A stretch of DNA of 40,507 bases from Elusimicrobiota bacterium (GCA_016212825.1 JACRDS010000009.1:1-40507); one strand, 5' to 3'. Shown: positions 15,703 to 24,634, counted from the first letter of the stretch. The notes: generated from the sequence alone by a model not told the origin. Numbers and translations are program-made.

Positions 15703-16943
15703 ACAAGCTGCGGCGGAAGGTTTTCCTGGCGGCGGGCTGCAACACCATCTCCATGGGCTCCGGACGCAAGGAGTTCCATCCCAAGAAGCCGCGCCCCGGG
15801 CTCGAGGATTACGTCAAGGAGGCTGGCCAGGGCACGCTCAAGCTCGTCGGCGGCGCCCGGAACGTGGACGAGGGAGTGATCGGCAACTTCATGGCGGGGC
15901 GCTTCAATCACCAGGGGAACCTGGCCGCCTTGATCCCCATGATCGACCCGGGCCTGCTCTGGAAGCCCTGCACGCGCACGGAGGGGGCCTGCTGCTCGGG
16001 CGCCCTGGCGGTGATGGCCTCCATCAAGTCCGTGCTGTCCGAGACCGCTGAGGTCTCGCTTTGCGTGGGCTTCGAGGTGCAGAACACGGTCAAGGCCATG
16101 TACGGGGCGGACATCCTGTCCACCGCGGGCTGGCGCCAGGAGCGCAAGGCCGGGCACGCCTATTTCTTCCCAGGCAAATTCAGCGACCGGGCCGGGGCCT
16201 ACTACGCCAAGCACGGCCGCGAGCGCACGCGCAAGGCCATGGCGCGCTGGTATCGCAACGCCATCGAGAACGCGCGCCTGTGCCCTACGGCCCAGGAGCA
16301 TCACAACACGACCAAGGACCTGGAGGCTCAGGCCTTGAGCGAACCCAGTCCGAAGAGCTTCGTAGAGCATCTCACCGTCTACGACTGCTCGAAAGTCTCG
16401 GACGGCGCCTCGGCCATCGCGGTCTGCTCGGAGGAGGGCTTGAAGCGCGCGGGCATCGCGAGATCGGATGCCGTGGAGCTCGTGGGTTGGGGGCAGGTCG
16501 AGGCGGACCTGACCCAGCCGCCGCCGGACCTGACGGTTCTGGAGACCACGCGCCGCGCCGCGGCGCAGGCTCTGGAATCGGCGGGCATCAAGGTCTCGGA
16601 CCTGGCCACGGTGGAGACGCACGACTGCTTCACCATCGCGGGCGTCCTGGCCGTCGAGGCCATCGGCCTGGCCAAGCCGGGAGAGGGCCCCGACTTCGTC
16701 TCGGCCGGAGAGACCAGCCGCACGGGCAAGGTGCCTTTCAACACCACGGGCGGGCTCATCGGCTGGGGCCATCCCACGGGCGCCACGGGCGTGCACCAGA
16801 CCGTCACCCTGTGGGAGCAGCTCACGGGCAAGGCGGGCGCCAACCAGATCGAGGTCAGCGACAAGCGGCCCTACGGCCTGTCCATCAACATGGGCGGCGA
16901 CGACAAGACCGTGGTGGCCCTGGTCCTGCGCCAGGCTCGATAG
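15699..16943 (+). CDS. Thiolase (acetyl-CoA acyltransferase, SCP-x type)
   Basis: 414 residues. The nucleophile region reads RTEGACCSGALAV, with C98 at the usual nucleophile position. ETHDCFTIAG and GLIGWGHPTGATG carry the two active-site histidines, and the C-terminus ends in INMGGDDKTVVALVL. It cleaves 3-ketoacyl-CoA with CoA, or condenses two acyl-CoAs in reverse. It is the last gene of the beta-oxidation operon and overlaps the hydroxyacyl-CoA dehydrogenase stop by 4 nt. No DUF35 partner accompanies it here, unlike the thiolase at the left edge. A run of about 130 nt without a gene follows, containing a probable promoter for the next operon. Confidence 0.9.
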   Translation: MNKLRRKVFLAAGCNTISMGSGRKEFHPKKPRPGLEDYVKEAGQGTLKLVGGARNVDEGVIGNFMAGRFNHQGNLAALIPMIDPGLLWKPCTRTEGACCSGALAVMASIKSVLSETAEVSLCVGFEVQNTVKAMYGADILSTAGWRQERKAGHAYFFPGKFSDRAGAYYAKHGRERTRKAMARWYRNAIENARLCPTAQEHHNTTKDLEAQALSEPSPKSFVEHLTVYDCSKVSDGASAIAVCSEEGLKRAGIARSDAVELVGWGQVEADLTQPPPDLTVLETTRRAAAQALESAGIKVSDLATVETHDCFTIAGVLAVEAIGLAKPGEGPDFVSAGETSRTGKVPFNTTGGLIGWGHPTGATGVHQTVTLWEQLTGKAGANQIEVSDKRPYGLSINMGGDDKTVVALVLRQAR

Positions 16944-16984
16944 CGCCCGTCCTGCTGGTCGGGACGCGGTCAGCGGCGCCAGCC

Positions 16985-17013
16985 TTGTCCGCCCTACCAA
17001 AATGTGCTTTTAT
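16985..17013 (+). promoter_or_regulatory. Probable promoter of the pyrimidine-degradation operon
   Basis: TTGTCC (16985-16990) and TTTTAT (17008-17013) are separated by 17 nt in the 127-nt gap before the beta-ureidopropionase gene. Each box matches consensus at four of six positions. It is the only AT-richer stretch in the gap. The leader would be about 50 nt, with GAGAGGGG close to the ATG at 17071. Confidence 0.4.
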
Positions 17014-17070
17014 GAGGTCTCGCCTCCAAATGGGGAGCTAGGGGCTCAAAGACCAAGAGAGGGGTCCAAA

Positions 17071-17943
<873 letters not shown>

Positions 17944-17954
17944 GAGGCTCACAC

Positions 17955-19406
17955 ATGAAGACCGCGGCGCGGGAGAAGTCGTCGGCCGGGAGCGCCCGCC
18001 CCGGCTCCACGGGGGAGACCTTGGTCAGGGGCGGGACCGTGTTCACGGCTGCGGACTCCTTCCCGGCCGACATCCTCATCCGGGGCGAGAAGATCGCGGC
18101 CATAGGCGAGAGGCTGACGCCGGGCGCCGCGGCCGGCGTGGTGGACGCCAAGGGCCTGGAGATCTATCCGGGCGGCGTGGACGTGCACACCCATTTCGAG
18201 CTGCCCTTCATGGGCACGGTGTCCGCGGACGACTTCGAGAGCGGCACCATCGCCGCGGCCTGCGGCGGCACCACCACCATAATCGACTTCGTCATCCCCT
18301 CCAAGGGCGGCAGCCTCCTCGACGCCCTGGCGGCCTGGCGCAAGAAGGCGGAAGGCAAGGCGGTCGTGGACTACGGCTTCCACATGGCTTTGGTGGAGAT
18401 GAACGCAGATGTGGCGGCCGAGTTCCCCAAGCTCATCCGCGCGGGCGTCACCAGCTTCAAGTGCTTCATGGCTTACAAGGGCGCGTTCATGATGGATGAC
18501 GACCAGCTCCTGGAGACCTTGGGCCTGGCCAAGAAGCATGGCGGCCTGGTCTCCGTCCACGCCGAGAACGGGGACATGCTGACCCATCTCATGAAGCATC
18601 TGCTCGCGGCGGGCAAGACCGGCCCCGAATACCACCCCGTCGCCCATCCGGCCGAGGCCGAGGGCGAGGCCGTGCACCGGGCCGTCGCTCTGGCGCAGAT
18701 GGCCCAGGCGCCGCTCTACATCGTGCACCTGAGCTGCCGGGAAGCCCTGGCCGAGGTCAAGGCCGCGCGCTGCCGAGGCCAGCTGGTCCTGGCCGAGACC
18801 TGCCCCCAGTACCTGCTCCTCGACGACGAGCTGTATAGGAAGAACGGCTTTGAAGCCGCCAAGTGGGTGATGTCGCCGCCGCTGCGGGACAAAGCCGGCC
18901 AGGAGCAGCTCTGGCAGGGCCTGCGCGACGGCTTCATCCAGGGCGTGGCCACCGACCACTGTTCCTTCCGGTTCCAGGGCCAGAAGGACATGGGCCAGTC
19001 GGCCTTCACCAAGATCCCCAACGGCATCCCCGCGGTCGGAGACCGCGTGAGCCTCCTCTACACCTACGGCGTGGGCAAGAAGCGCCTGAACCGCAACCAG
19101 TTCGCGGCCGTCATCGCCGCCAACCCGGCCAAGATCTTCGGCCTCTACCCGCAGAAGGGGACTATCGCGGTAGGCTCGGACGCGGACCTCGTGCTCTTCG
19201 ACCCCAAGAAGAAGGGCCGCGTATCCAAGGACAACACCCATCACAACGTGGACTACTCGGCCTTCGAGGGCTTCGCCTTGGAGGGGCTGCCCGTCTTGGT
19301 CATGTCCCGGGGCCGGATCATCGCCAAGGACGACGAGTTCCTGGGCCGCAAAGGCTGCGGGCGCTTCATCAAGAGGAAGGGATTCGACGCGCAGGACTGG
19401 AGCTAG
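17955..19406 (+). CDS. hydA: Dihydropyrimidinase (D-hydantoinase family)
   Basis: 483 residues. The amidohydrolase dinuclear metal site is complete: H78 and H80 (DVHTHFELPF), carboxylated-lysine candidate K169 (SFKCFMAYKG), H202 (VHAENGD), a later His in IVHLSC and the Asp in GVATDHCSF. It opens dihydrouracil or dihydrothymine to the N-carbamoyl beta-amino acid. The first 22 residues are a low-complexity Ser/Ala/Gly extension before the conserved LVRGGTVFTA; no closer in-frame ATG is better placed, and AGGAGG sits correctly before this one. Its position between beta-ureidopropionase and a beta-amino-acid aminotransferase argues for the pyrimidine route rather than hydantoin use. Confidence 0.92.
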   Translation: MKTAAREKSSAGSARPGSTGETLVRGGTVFTAADSFPADILIRGEKIAAIGERLTPGAAAGVVDAKGLEIYPGGVDVHTHFELPFMGTVSADDFESGTIAAACGGTTTIIDFVIPSKGGSLLDALAAWRKKAEGKAVVDYGFHMALVEMNADVAAEFPKLIRAGVTSFKCFMAYKGAFMMDDDQLLETLGLAKKHGGLVSVHAENGDMLTHLMKHLLAAGKTGPEYHPVAHPAEAEGEAVHRAVALAQMAQAPLYIVHLSCREALAEVKAARCRGQLVLAETCPQYLLLDDELYRKNGFEAAKWVMSPPLRDKAGQEQLWQGLRDGFIQGVATDHCSFRFQGQKDMGQSAFTKIPNGIPAVGDRVSLLYTYGVGKKRLNRNQFAAVIAANPAKIFGLYPQKGTIAVGSDADLVLFDPKKKGRVSKDNTHHNVDYSAFEGFALEGLPVLVMSRGRIIAKDDEFLGRKGCGRFIKRKGFDAQDWS

Positions 19407-19409
19407 ACC

Positions 19410-20708
19410 ATGCCAGTGGAAACCACGAAGAACGCGGAAGTGACCAAGAAGTACAAGGAGTTCCTGTATCCCTCGGTCATCACCTACTACCAGGAGCCCT
19501 TGCCCTTGGTCTCAGGCCAGGGCTGCCAGGTGACCGACGCGGAGGGGAGGAAGTACCTGGACTTCTTCGGGGGCATCCTCACTGTATCCATCGGCCACTG
19601 CCACGCAGGTGTCACGGCCAAGGTCATCGCCCAGCTCAAGAAGCTCCAGCATGTCTCCACCCTCTACCCCACGGCTCCCGTCTCGGACCTGGCCGAACGG
19701 CTGGCCGGCATAACCCCCAAGGGCCTGCGCCGGAGCTTCTTCACCAACAGCGGCACCGAGGCCGACGAGACGGCCGTCTTGACCGCCCAACACTACACCG
19801 GGGCGGCCGAGATCATCGCGCTGAGGCACTCCTACAGCGGCCGCTCGGCCATGGCCATGAGCCTGACCGCGCACTCTGCCTGGAGGATCTCCCGCACGCC
19901 CGTGCCCAACATCCGGCACGCGCACGCGCCCTACTGCTACCGCTGCCCCTTCAAGCTGGAGTATCCGGCCTGCGAGCTGGCCTGCGCCAAGGACATCGAG
20001 GAGCTCATCTTGACCGAGACCTGCGGCAAGGTCGCGGCTTTCCTGGCCGAGCCCATCCTGGGCGTGGGCGGCTTCGTGGTCCCGCCCAAGGAGTACTTCC
20101 AGACGGCCGTGGAGATCGTGCGCCGCTACGGCGGGCTCTTCATCGCCGACGAGGTGCAGACGGGCTGGGGCCGCACCGGCTGCAAGTGGTTCGGCATCGA
20201 GCATTTCAACGTGGTCCCGGACATCATGACCTCGGCCAAGGGCATGGCCAACGGCATCCCCATCGGCTGGACCGTGACCACGGACCAGATCGCCGCGGGC
20301 CTCAAGGGCCTGACCATCTCCACCTTCGGAGGCAATCCCGTATCCTGCGCGGCCGCGCACGCGACCATAGACGCCATCCAGGAGGAAGGCCTGCTGGACA
20401 ACGTCGAGAAGACCGGCGCCTATCTGCGCGAGCACCTGCTCGGCCTGCAGAAGGATTTCCCCGGCATCGGCGACGTGCGGGGCATGGGTCTGATGCAGGG
20501 CGTCGAGTTCGTGACGGACCGCAAGACCAAGGCCCCGGACGCCAAGATCGTGGCCCGGCTGTTCGAGGAGACCAAGAAGGAGGGACTGCTCATCGGCAAG
20601 GGCGGGCTCTACGGCAACGTCCTGCGCATCAGCCCGCCCATGTGCGCGACCAAGGGCGACGTGGACGACGCCATCAAGCGCCTGCGCAAGGCGCTGGAAA
20701 AGATCTAG
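19410..20708 (+). CDS. Class III PLP aminotransferase (beta-alanine / 3-aminoisobutyrate type)
   Basis: 432 residues. The fold-type I class III signature is FIADEVQTGWGRTG, with D247 holding the pyridine nitrogen, and the Schiff-base lysine is K277 (TSAKGMANGIPIG). The FTNSGTEADETAV block binds the PLP phosphate. The YCYRCPFKLEYPACELACAKDIEELI stretch resembles the AGXT2 branch, which includes alanine-glyoxylate and (R)-3-amino-2-methylpropionate-pyruvate aminotransferases. It would convert beta-alanine or 3-aminoisobutyrate to malonate or methylmalonate semialdehyde. It starts 3 nt after the dihydropyrimidinase stop and 9 nt before the semialdehyde dehydrogenase. The exact amino acceptor is unknown. 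Confidence 0.9.
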   Translation: MPVETTKNAEVTKKYKEFLYPSVITYYQEPLPLVSGQGCQVTDAEGRKYLDFFGGILTVSIGHCHAGVTAKVIAQLKKLQHVSTLYPTAPVSDLAERLAGITPKGLRRSFFTNSGTEADETAVLTAQHYTGAAEIIALRHSYSGRSAMAMSLTAHSAWRISRTPVPNIRHAHAPYCYRCPFKLEYPACELACAKDIEELILTETCGKVAAFLAEPILGVGGFVVPPKEYFQTAVEIVRRYGGLFIADEVQTGWGRTGCKWFGIEHFNVVPDIMTSAKGMANGIPIGWTVTTDQIAAGLKGLTISTFGGNPVSCAAAHATIDAIQEEGLLDNVEKTGAYLREHLLGLQKDFPGIGDVRGMGLMQGVEFVTDRKTKAPDAKIVARLFEETKKEGLLIGKGGLYGNVLRISPPMCATKGDVDDAIKRLRKALEKI

Positions 20709-20717
20709 GAGGTTACC

Positions 20718-22196
20718 ATGGCCAGCACCACGGCGGTCACGAAATACGGCGACCTGAACAACTTCATCGGCGGCAAGCCCTCGAGCCCGGCCCAGGCGGA
20801 ACGCGCTAAGAGGATCAGTCCGGTCGACGGCAGCGTCCTTTCCACCTTCCCCCTGTCCGGCACCGACGAGCTGGACAAGGCGGTCGCGGCCGCCCAGAAG
20901 GCGTTCCCGGAATGGTCGAGCCGCACCATCAAGGAGCGCGCCCAGGTCTTCTTCAAATACTACGAGCTCCTCTCCAAGAACCTCAAGTCCTGCGCCGAGA
21001 TCATGCACGACGAGATGGGCAAGAACCTCGACGAGGCCATGCAGGAGACGGCCAAGTCCCTGGAACTGACCGAGTTCGCCTGCGCCCTGCCGCAGGTCGC
21101 CACCGGCGACTTCGAGGAGGTCAGCCGCGGAGTCGAGTGCCATGAGGAGCACCTCCCCCTGGGCGTGGTCGCCTCCATCACCCCCTTCAACTTCCCGCAC
21201 ATGGTGCCGCACTGGACCCTCCCCAACGCCATCGTCCTGGGCAACACCATGGTCCTCAAGCCCTCGCGCGAGGCGCCCCGCACCGTGCTGCGCATCGCCG
21301 AGATGCTGCAGGAGGCGGGCCTGCCCGACGGCGTCCTGAACGTCGTCTGCGGCGGCCGCGAGATCGTCACGGCCATCGCCGAGCATCCCGGCATCGAGGC
21401 CGTGTCCTTCGTGGGCTCGACCAAGGTCGCCAAGATGGTCTACCAGAAGACGACGAACCGCGGCAAGCGGTGCCTGGCTTTGGGCAGCGCCAACAACCAC
21501 CTGATCCTCATGCCCGACGCCCACCCGGCCAATTCGGCGGCCAACATCGCCGCCTCCTACCTCGGCTGCGCCGGCCAGCGCTGCATGTCCGCCTGCGTGC
21601 TGGTGGCCGTGGGCGATTGCGAAGAGACCATCGCCAAGATCATCGAGGAATCGAAGAAGTTCGTGCCCGGGGTCAACATGAGCGCCATCGTCAACCCCGA
21701 GGCCAAGGCCTCGATCGCCGGCTTCATCGACCGGGCCGAGAAGGACGGGGCCAAGGTCCTGCTCGACGGCCGCCAGGTCCAGCCGCCCAAAGGCCTGGCC
21801 AAGGGCTGCTACCTCGGCCCGACCATCATCGAGGCCAAGGCTGGCTCGGAGATCGCGGTCGAGGAGAACTTCGGCCCGGTGCTGACCATCGTGCGCGCCC
21901 AGAACCTGACCGAGGCGCTCTCCATCGCCAACTCCTCGCCCTACGGCAACGGCGGCTCGATCTTCACCCAGAGCGGCCGGTCCGCCGAGGTCTTCTGCGA
22001 CAAGATCCAGGCCGGCATGGTCGGCGTCAACGTCGGCGTGCCGGTGCCGCGCGAGCCCTTCTCATTCGGCGGCTGGAAGGATTCGATCGTGGGCGGCGGC
22101 GACATCACGGGCAAGAGCGCGGTGCGCTTCTGGACCAAGGTCAAGAAGATCTCCTGCAAGTGGAACCCGGACCGGCCGCTCCTCTGGCTGGCCTGA
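20718..22196 (+). CDS. mmsA: CoA-acylating (methyl)malonate-semialdehyde dehydrogenase
   Basis: 492 residues. The aldehyde dehydrogenase fold has nucleophile C289 (CAGQRCMSA). ITPFNFPHMVPHWTLPNAI and LGSANNHLILMPDA replace the usual ALDH blocks; the general-base Glu of ordinary ALDHs is absent, as is characteristic of MmsA-type enzymes that use CoA instead of water. It converts malonate semialdehyde to acetyl-CoA, or methylmalonate semialdehyde to propionyl-CoA, with NAD+ and release of CO2. AGGAGG lies 6 nt before the ATG. It is the last gene of the pyrimidine operon, and its propionyl-CoA would feed the carboxylase and mutase genes at 33875-37909. Its stop codon is the first triplet of the direct repeat at 22194. 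Confidence 0.92.
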   Translation: MASTTAVTKYGDLNNFIGGKPSSPAQAERAKRISPVDGSVLSTFPLSGTDELDKAVAAAQKAFPEWSSRTIKERAQVFFKYYELLSKNLKSCAEIMHDEMGKNLDEAMQETAKSLELTEFACALPQVATGDFEEVSRGVECHEEHLPLGVVASITPFNFPHMVPHWTLPNAIVLGNTMVLKPSREAPRTVLRIAEMLQEAGLPDGVLNVVCGGREIVTAIAEHPGIEAVSFVGSTKVAKMVYQKTTNRGKRCLALGSANNHLILMPDAHPANSAANIAASYLGCAGQRCMSACVLVAVGDCEETIAKIIEESKKFVPGVNMSAIVNPEAKASIAGFIDRAEKDGAKVLLDGRQVQPPKGLAKGCYLGPTIIEAKAGSEIAVEENFGPVLTIVRAQNLTEALSIANSSPYGNGGSIFTQSGRSAEVFCDKIQAGMVGVNVGVPVPREPFSFGGWKDSIVGGGDITGKSAVRFWTKVKKISCKWNPDRPLLWLA

Positions 22197-22226
22197 GCCG
22201 GGCTCTCCCCTAAGAGCTTGCGGCCC
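22194..22226. repeat. Direct repeat, left copy, flanking higBA
   Basis: TGAGCCGGGCTCTCCCCT (22194-22211) recurs identically at 23783-23800. After a 1-2 nt difference, GAGCTTGCGGCCC also recurs (22214-22226 versus 23802-23814), and CCTGCCT follows both copies. The left copy begins with the mmsA stop codon and runs up to the higBA promoter. The two copies bracket the toxin-antitoxin pair, suggesting that a piece of the mmsA 3' region was duplicated when the module arrived. Confidence 0.75.
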
Positions 22227-22233
22227 CTGCCTC

Positions 22234-22262
22234 TTGACATAAGCGGGGATTTGGCATATACT
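22234..22262 (+). promoter_or_regulatory. Strong sigma70-type promoter of higBA
   Basis: TTGACA (22234-22239), a perfect -35 box, and TATACT (22257-22262) are separated by exactly 17 nt. This is the best promoter match in the window and stands out against the surrounding GC-rich sequence. Initiation would fall at about 22269, inside the palindrome that follows. Confidence 0.8.
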
Positions 22263-22269
22263 ATCAGCG

Positions 22270-22288
22270 ATTCACCCATAGGGTGAAT
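22270..22288. promoter_or_regulatory. Palindromic operator of higBA
   Basis: Perfect inverted repeat with 8-nt arms ATTCACCC and GGGTGAAT around ATA. It lies 7 nt after the -10 box and so spans the transcription start. Binding by the helix-turn-helix domain of HigA, with autorepression, is the natural inference. Confidence 0.7.
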
Positions 22289-22325
22289 AGGTTTAATATA
22301 TGACGGCCCCAGGACAGGTTCCAAC

Positions 22326-22634
22326 TTGCGCTTCAGATTTCGCTCCACTAAACTTCAACAGCTATACGAAACAGAAGCCGAAGCCCGGCGCTATCCGCTA
22401 GAAGTGGTGGATGGGTTCTTTGAGGCGATGTCCGTCATCAAGGCGGCCGCCGACGAACGCGACCTGTATGCGTTGAAGGGATTCCATTTTGAGAAGCTGA
22501 AAGGAGAGCGAGGCAAGGCTGGAGAAAGGTCGTTGCGGCTGAATAAGCAGTGGCGGCTGATAGTCAAGGTCGAGCAGGACACTCAGGGGAAGCTGATACT
22601 CATCCTGGACATTGAAAAGCACTACAACGAGTGA
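22326..22634 (+). CDS. higB: HigB-like RelE-superfamily mRNA interferase toxin
   Basis: 102 residues. The RelE fold is evident in the ALKGFHFEKLKGERGKAGERSLRLNKQWRLIVKVE stretch: the toxin core beta-sheet carrying the basic residues, with SLRLNKQWRLIV the most conserved strand. The C-terminus LILDIEKHYNE matches the HigB ending (VDYH-like). HigB cleaves translated mRNA in the ribosomal A site. The start is TTG at 22326, preceded by AGGACAGG; the ATG at 22300 is in another frame. Toxin-before-antitoxin order is typical for hig. The higA frame follows directly and may overlap by 4 nt if GTG at 22631 is used. Codon use is visibly less GC-biased than in neighbours, consistent with transfer. Confidence 0.88.
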   Translation: MRFRFRSTKLQQLYETEAEARRYPLEVVDGFFEAMSVIKAAADERDLYALKGFHFEKLKGERGKAGERSLRLNKQWRLIVKVEQDTQGKLILILDIEKHYNE

Positions 22635-22651
22635 CGACCAACGGGGGCAGA

Positions 22652-23746
22652 ATGGCGATGGAGGCGGCAAGAGTCGTGAAGCCGGGGCAGATCCTAGCCC
22701 GAGAGCTGGAGGCGCGCGGCTGGTCTCAGAAGGACCTGGCTGAGATCATGGGCAGGCCTATTCAGGCGGTCAACGAGATCGTCGGCGGCTCCAAGCAGAT
22801 CACCCCCAACACGGCCCACGAGCTGGCCCAGGTGTTCGGGACTTCGCCGGAGTTCTGGATGAATCTCGAAACGAATTACCGGCTGCACCTCGCCCAAAAG
22901 GAGCCAGGCAGCAGCGACATCCCGCGCCGAAGCAGGGTCTACAACCTCGCTCCGGTCAAGGAACTCATCAAGCGCGGCTGGATCAAGACCCCGGATTCCA
23001 TCAATGAGCTGGAAAAGCGCGTTTGCTCTTTCTTGGAGATTGCCTCCCCGGAGGAGGAGCCGGCATTTGAGGTGGCCGTCAGCCGTCGACACTCGGTGGA
23101 GAGAGGCCCTGTCGATGCCGCTCAGATCGCGATGCTCAAACGAGCCGAACATCTGGCGGCAGCGCAGAAAGTCGGGCGGTTCGATCGGAAGAAATTCCGT
23201 GCCGCTATCCCACAGCTGCTGGACTGCGCCAAAGACGCGAAGAGCGCCGCCAGAGTGCCCAAGTTCCTCATGGACCTCGGCGTCCACTTCGTCATCGTGC
23301 CCTCGCTGCCGCAATCATTCCTGGATGGCGCGACATTCAACCCCGCCGGCAATCCGATAGTCGCGCTGTCGCTGCGCTACGACCGGATAGATAATTTCTG
23401 GTTCACGCTGATGCATGAGGTCGCGCATGTGGACGGGGCGCACCGCGGCATATTCATCGACAATGACATCAAGCAGGACGCCAAGGGATCCGAGGAGAAG
23501 GAGGCTGACGCTTCGGCCCAGGATTGGCTGATCGAGGCAACCCGCTATCAAGCCTTTGTGCGGGCGGCGAGGCCGTATTTCTCCAGGCGGAGCATCGTCA
23601 CCTTCGCCCAAGAGATCGGAAGGCACCCGGGGATCGTTTTGGGCCGGCTGCACCATGAGCAGGCGGTGCACTATGCGCATCTTCGGCCCATGCTGGAAAG
23701 GGTGCGGCCCATCCTGGCGGGCTGGGTCGATGTGGCTCATGCGTAG
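22652..23746 (+). CDS. higA: HigA-like antitoxin fused to an ImmA/IrrE-type zinc peptidase domain
   Basis: 364 residues. Residues about 10-85 are an XRE helix-turn-helix of the HigA type (KPGQILARELEARGWSQKDLAEIMG...FGTSPEFWMNLETNYRL). The C-terminal two thirds carries a gluzincin-like site, HEVAH, with zinc ligands H255 and H259 and E256 as catalytic Glu, in the context FWFTLMHEVAHVDGAHRG, followed by EEKEADASAQDWLI with a third-ligand candidate. Minimal HigA proteins are about 100 residues; the long form suggests self-cleavage or cleavage-controlled derepression. The ATG at 22652 has GGGGG upstream; the alternative GTG at 22631 would overlap the toxin stop by 4 nt. It probably represses its own promoter through the palindrome at 22270. 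Confidence 0.85.
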   Translation: MAMEAARVVKPGQILARELEARGWSQKDLAEIMGRPIQAVNEIVGGSKQITPNTAHELAQVFGTSPEFWMNLETNYRLHLAQKEPGSSDIPRRSRVYNLAPVKELIKRGWIKTPDSINELEKRVCSFLEIASPEEEPAFEVAVSRRHSVERGPVDAAQIAMLKRAEHLAAAQKVGRFDRKKFRAAIPQLLDCAKDAKSAARVPKFLMDLGVHFVIVPSLPQSFLDGATFNPAGNPIVALSLRYDRIDNFWFTLMHEVAHVDGAHRGIFIDNDIKQDAKGSEEKEADASAQDWLIEATRYQAFVRAARPYFSRRSIVTFAQEIGRHPGIVLGRLHHEQAVHYAHLRPMLERVRPILAGWVDVAHA

Positions 23747-23782
23747 CGGAGTTCCTCAAGGGCGCTGGCTGTAAGCAGAGCT

Positions 23783-23814
23783 TGAGCCGGGCTCTCCCCT
23801 GGAGCTTGCGGCCC
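23783..23814. repeat. Direct repeat, right copy, flanking higBA
   Basis: Second copy of the 22194-22226 repeat: the first 18 nt are identical, then GGAGCTTGCGGCCC replaces AAGAGCTTGCGGCCC. Here the repeat continues into an intact hairpin (23806-23826) that the left copy lacks. It lies 36 nt after the higA stop and before the convergent DpnI-like gene. Confidence 0.75.
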
Positions 23815-23826
23815 TCTGGGCCGCAA
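23806..23826. terminator. Hairpin between convergent higA and the DpnI-like gene
   Basis: Perfect 9-bp stem, arms TTGCGGCCC and GGGCCGCAA, with a 3-nt loop TCT. There is no T-tract on either side, so it is at best a non-canonical bidirectional terminator. The gap 23747-23860 contains nothing else apart from the repeat copy. Confidence 0.45.
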
Positions 23827-23860
23827 AGCAAGTGATTACAAGGCGAGGCCCTGCCTTTCT

Positions 23861-24634
23861 CTAAATCGACTTCAGGTGATATCGTCCGCCGCCGAGAAAG
23901 GTCACGAATCCGAGATCACGCAAGACCTGTAGTTGCTGTCGGATTTTTGGTCTTACGTGGCGGTTGTTCGGATGCAGAGCAGAAAGCCGGCCTTCAAAGG
24001 TGTAGGCTTCACCGAGACTGAATTCCTCGCTCCCCAACGACCGTAGTGCTGTCAGCAGATCGAGAGTCCAGCCGCGTTCCAGAGACACGACTGTACCCAT
24101 GGCGCGGGTGGCTGCAAAACGATTCCGGACAATCGTTCTAGCGATGGGCGCGCCGGAAGCGATCACGGGAATCCGACCATCTGGAGGTACGTAGCTGAGA
24201 ACAATGTTGCATCCGATCCAGCCAGCCCGTCGCGCGCCTGGGCCAAGTGGCTTTCGCGCTTCGATGGCAGATAGCGATAGGAAATAGCTCGGTATCAAAG
24301 ACAGATCTGAAACGCGGCGGAAATTCCAGTCATAGTGCAGCAAGAATAGGTGGGGGAAATTGTCTCGCTCCAGCGCTCGCCTCATCGCCTCGTAGCCAGC
24401 ATCCATGACTTTCTCACCGAAGGGCTGACGACTTGCCTTTAACTGGAATGCCGCGCTGCAATCCGAACAAATAAAGTCGACAGCCTCCGTATTCTCTGGT
24501 TGTTTGACGACGTGCTCTGAAGGGCAGGCTGGACAATAAAGATTTCCGGCGGCCCATCGTTCTGTCACGACTCGGGCTATCTGCGAGGCGCTCTTATATC
24601 GTGTCTCTTGGAATATGGGGAAATTGATATTCAA
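23861..24634 (-). CDS. DpnI-family methyl-directed restriction endonuclease
   Basis: 257 residues; Streptococcus DpnI is 254 and aligns along its whole length. Zinc-site cysteines are C34, C37, C56 and C59 (YCPAC, ICSDC). The PD-(D/E)XK site falls at D53, Q64 and K66, numerically the same positions as DpnI D53, E64 and K66, but with Gln replacing Glu. The ARRAGWIGCNIVLSYVP core and the C-terminal winged helix (RPKIRQQLQVLRDLGFV), which reads the methylated site, are strongly conserved. DpnI cuts adenine-methylated GATC, so the host should not methylate it. The start overlaps the stop of the small upstream gene by 4 nt (ATGA). Base composition is less GC-rich than in neighbours, which fits acquired defence. 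Confidence 0.92.
   Translation of the reverse strand: MNINFPIFQETRYKSASQIARVVTERWAAGNLYCPACPSEHVVKQPENTEAVDFICSDCSAAFQLKASRQPFGEKVMDAGYEAMRRALERDNFPHLFLLHYDWNFRRVSDLSLIPSYFLSLSAIEARKPLGPGARRAGWIGCNIVLSYVPPDGRIPVIASGAPIARTIVRNRFAATRAMGTVVSLERGWTLDLLTALRSLGSEEFSLGEAYTFEGRLSALHPNNRHVRPKIRQQLQVLRDLGFVTFLGGGRYHLKSI

Noticed and set aside
20718-22196. Missing general-base Glu in the aldehyde dehydrogenase
   Set aside because: CoA-acylating methylmalonate-semialdehyde dehydrogenases normally lack it; it supports the call rather than being an anomaly.
22300-22634. ATG at 22300 as the higB start
   Set aside because: It is in a different frame from the HigB protein; TTG at 22326 with AGGACAGG upstream fits the homology.
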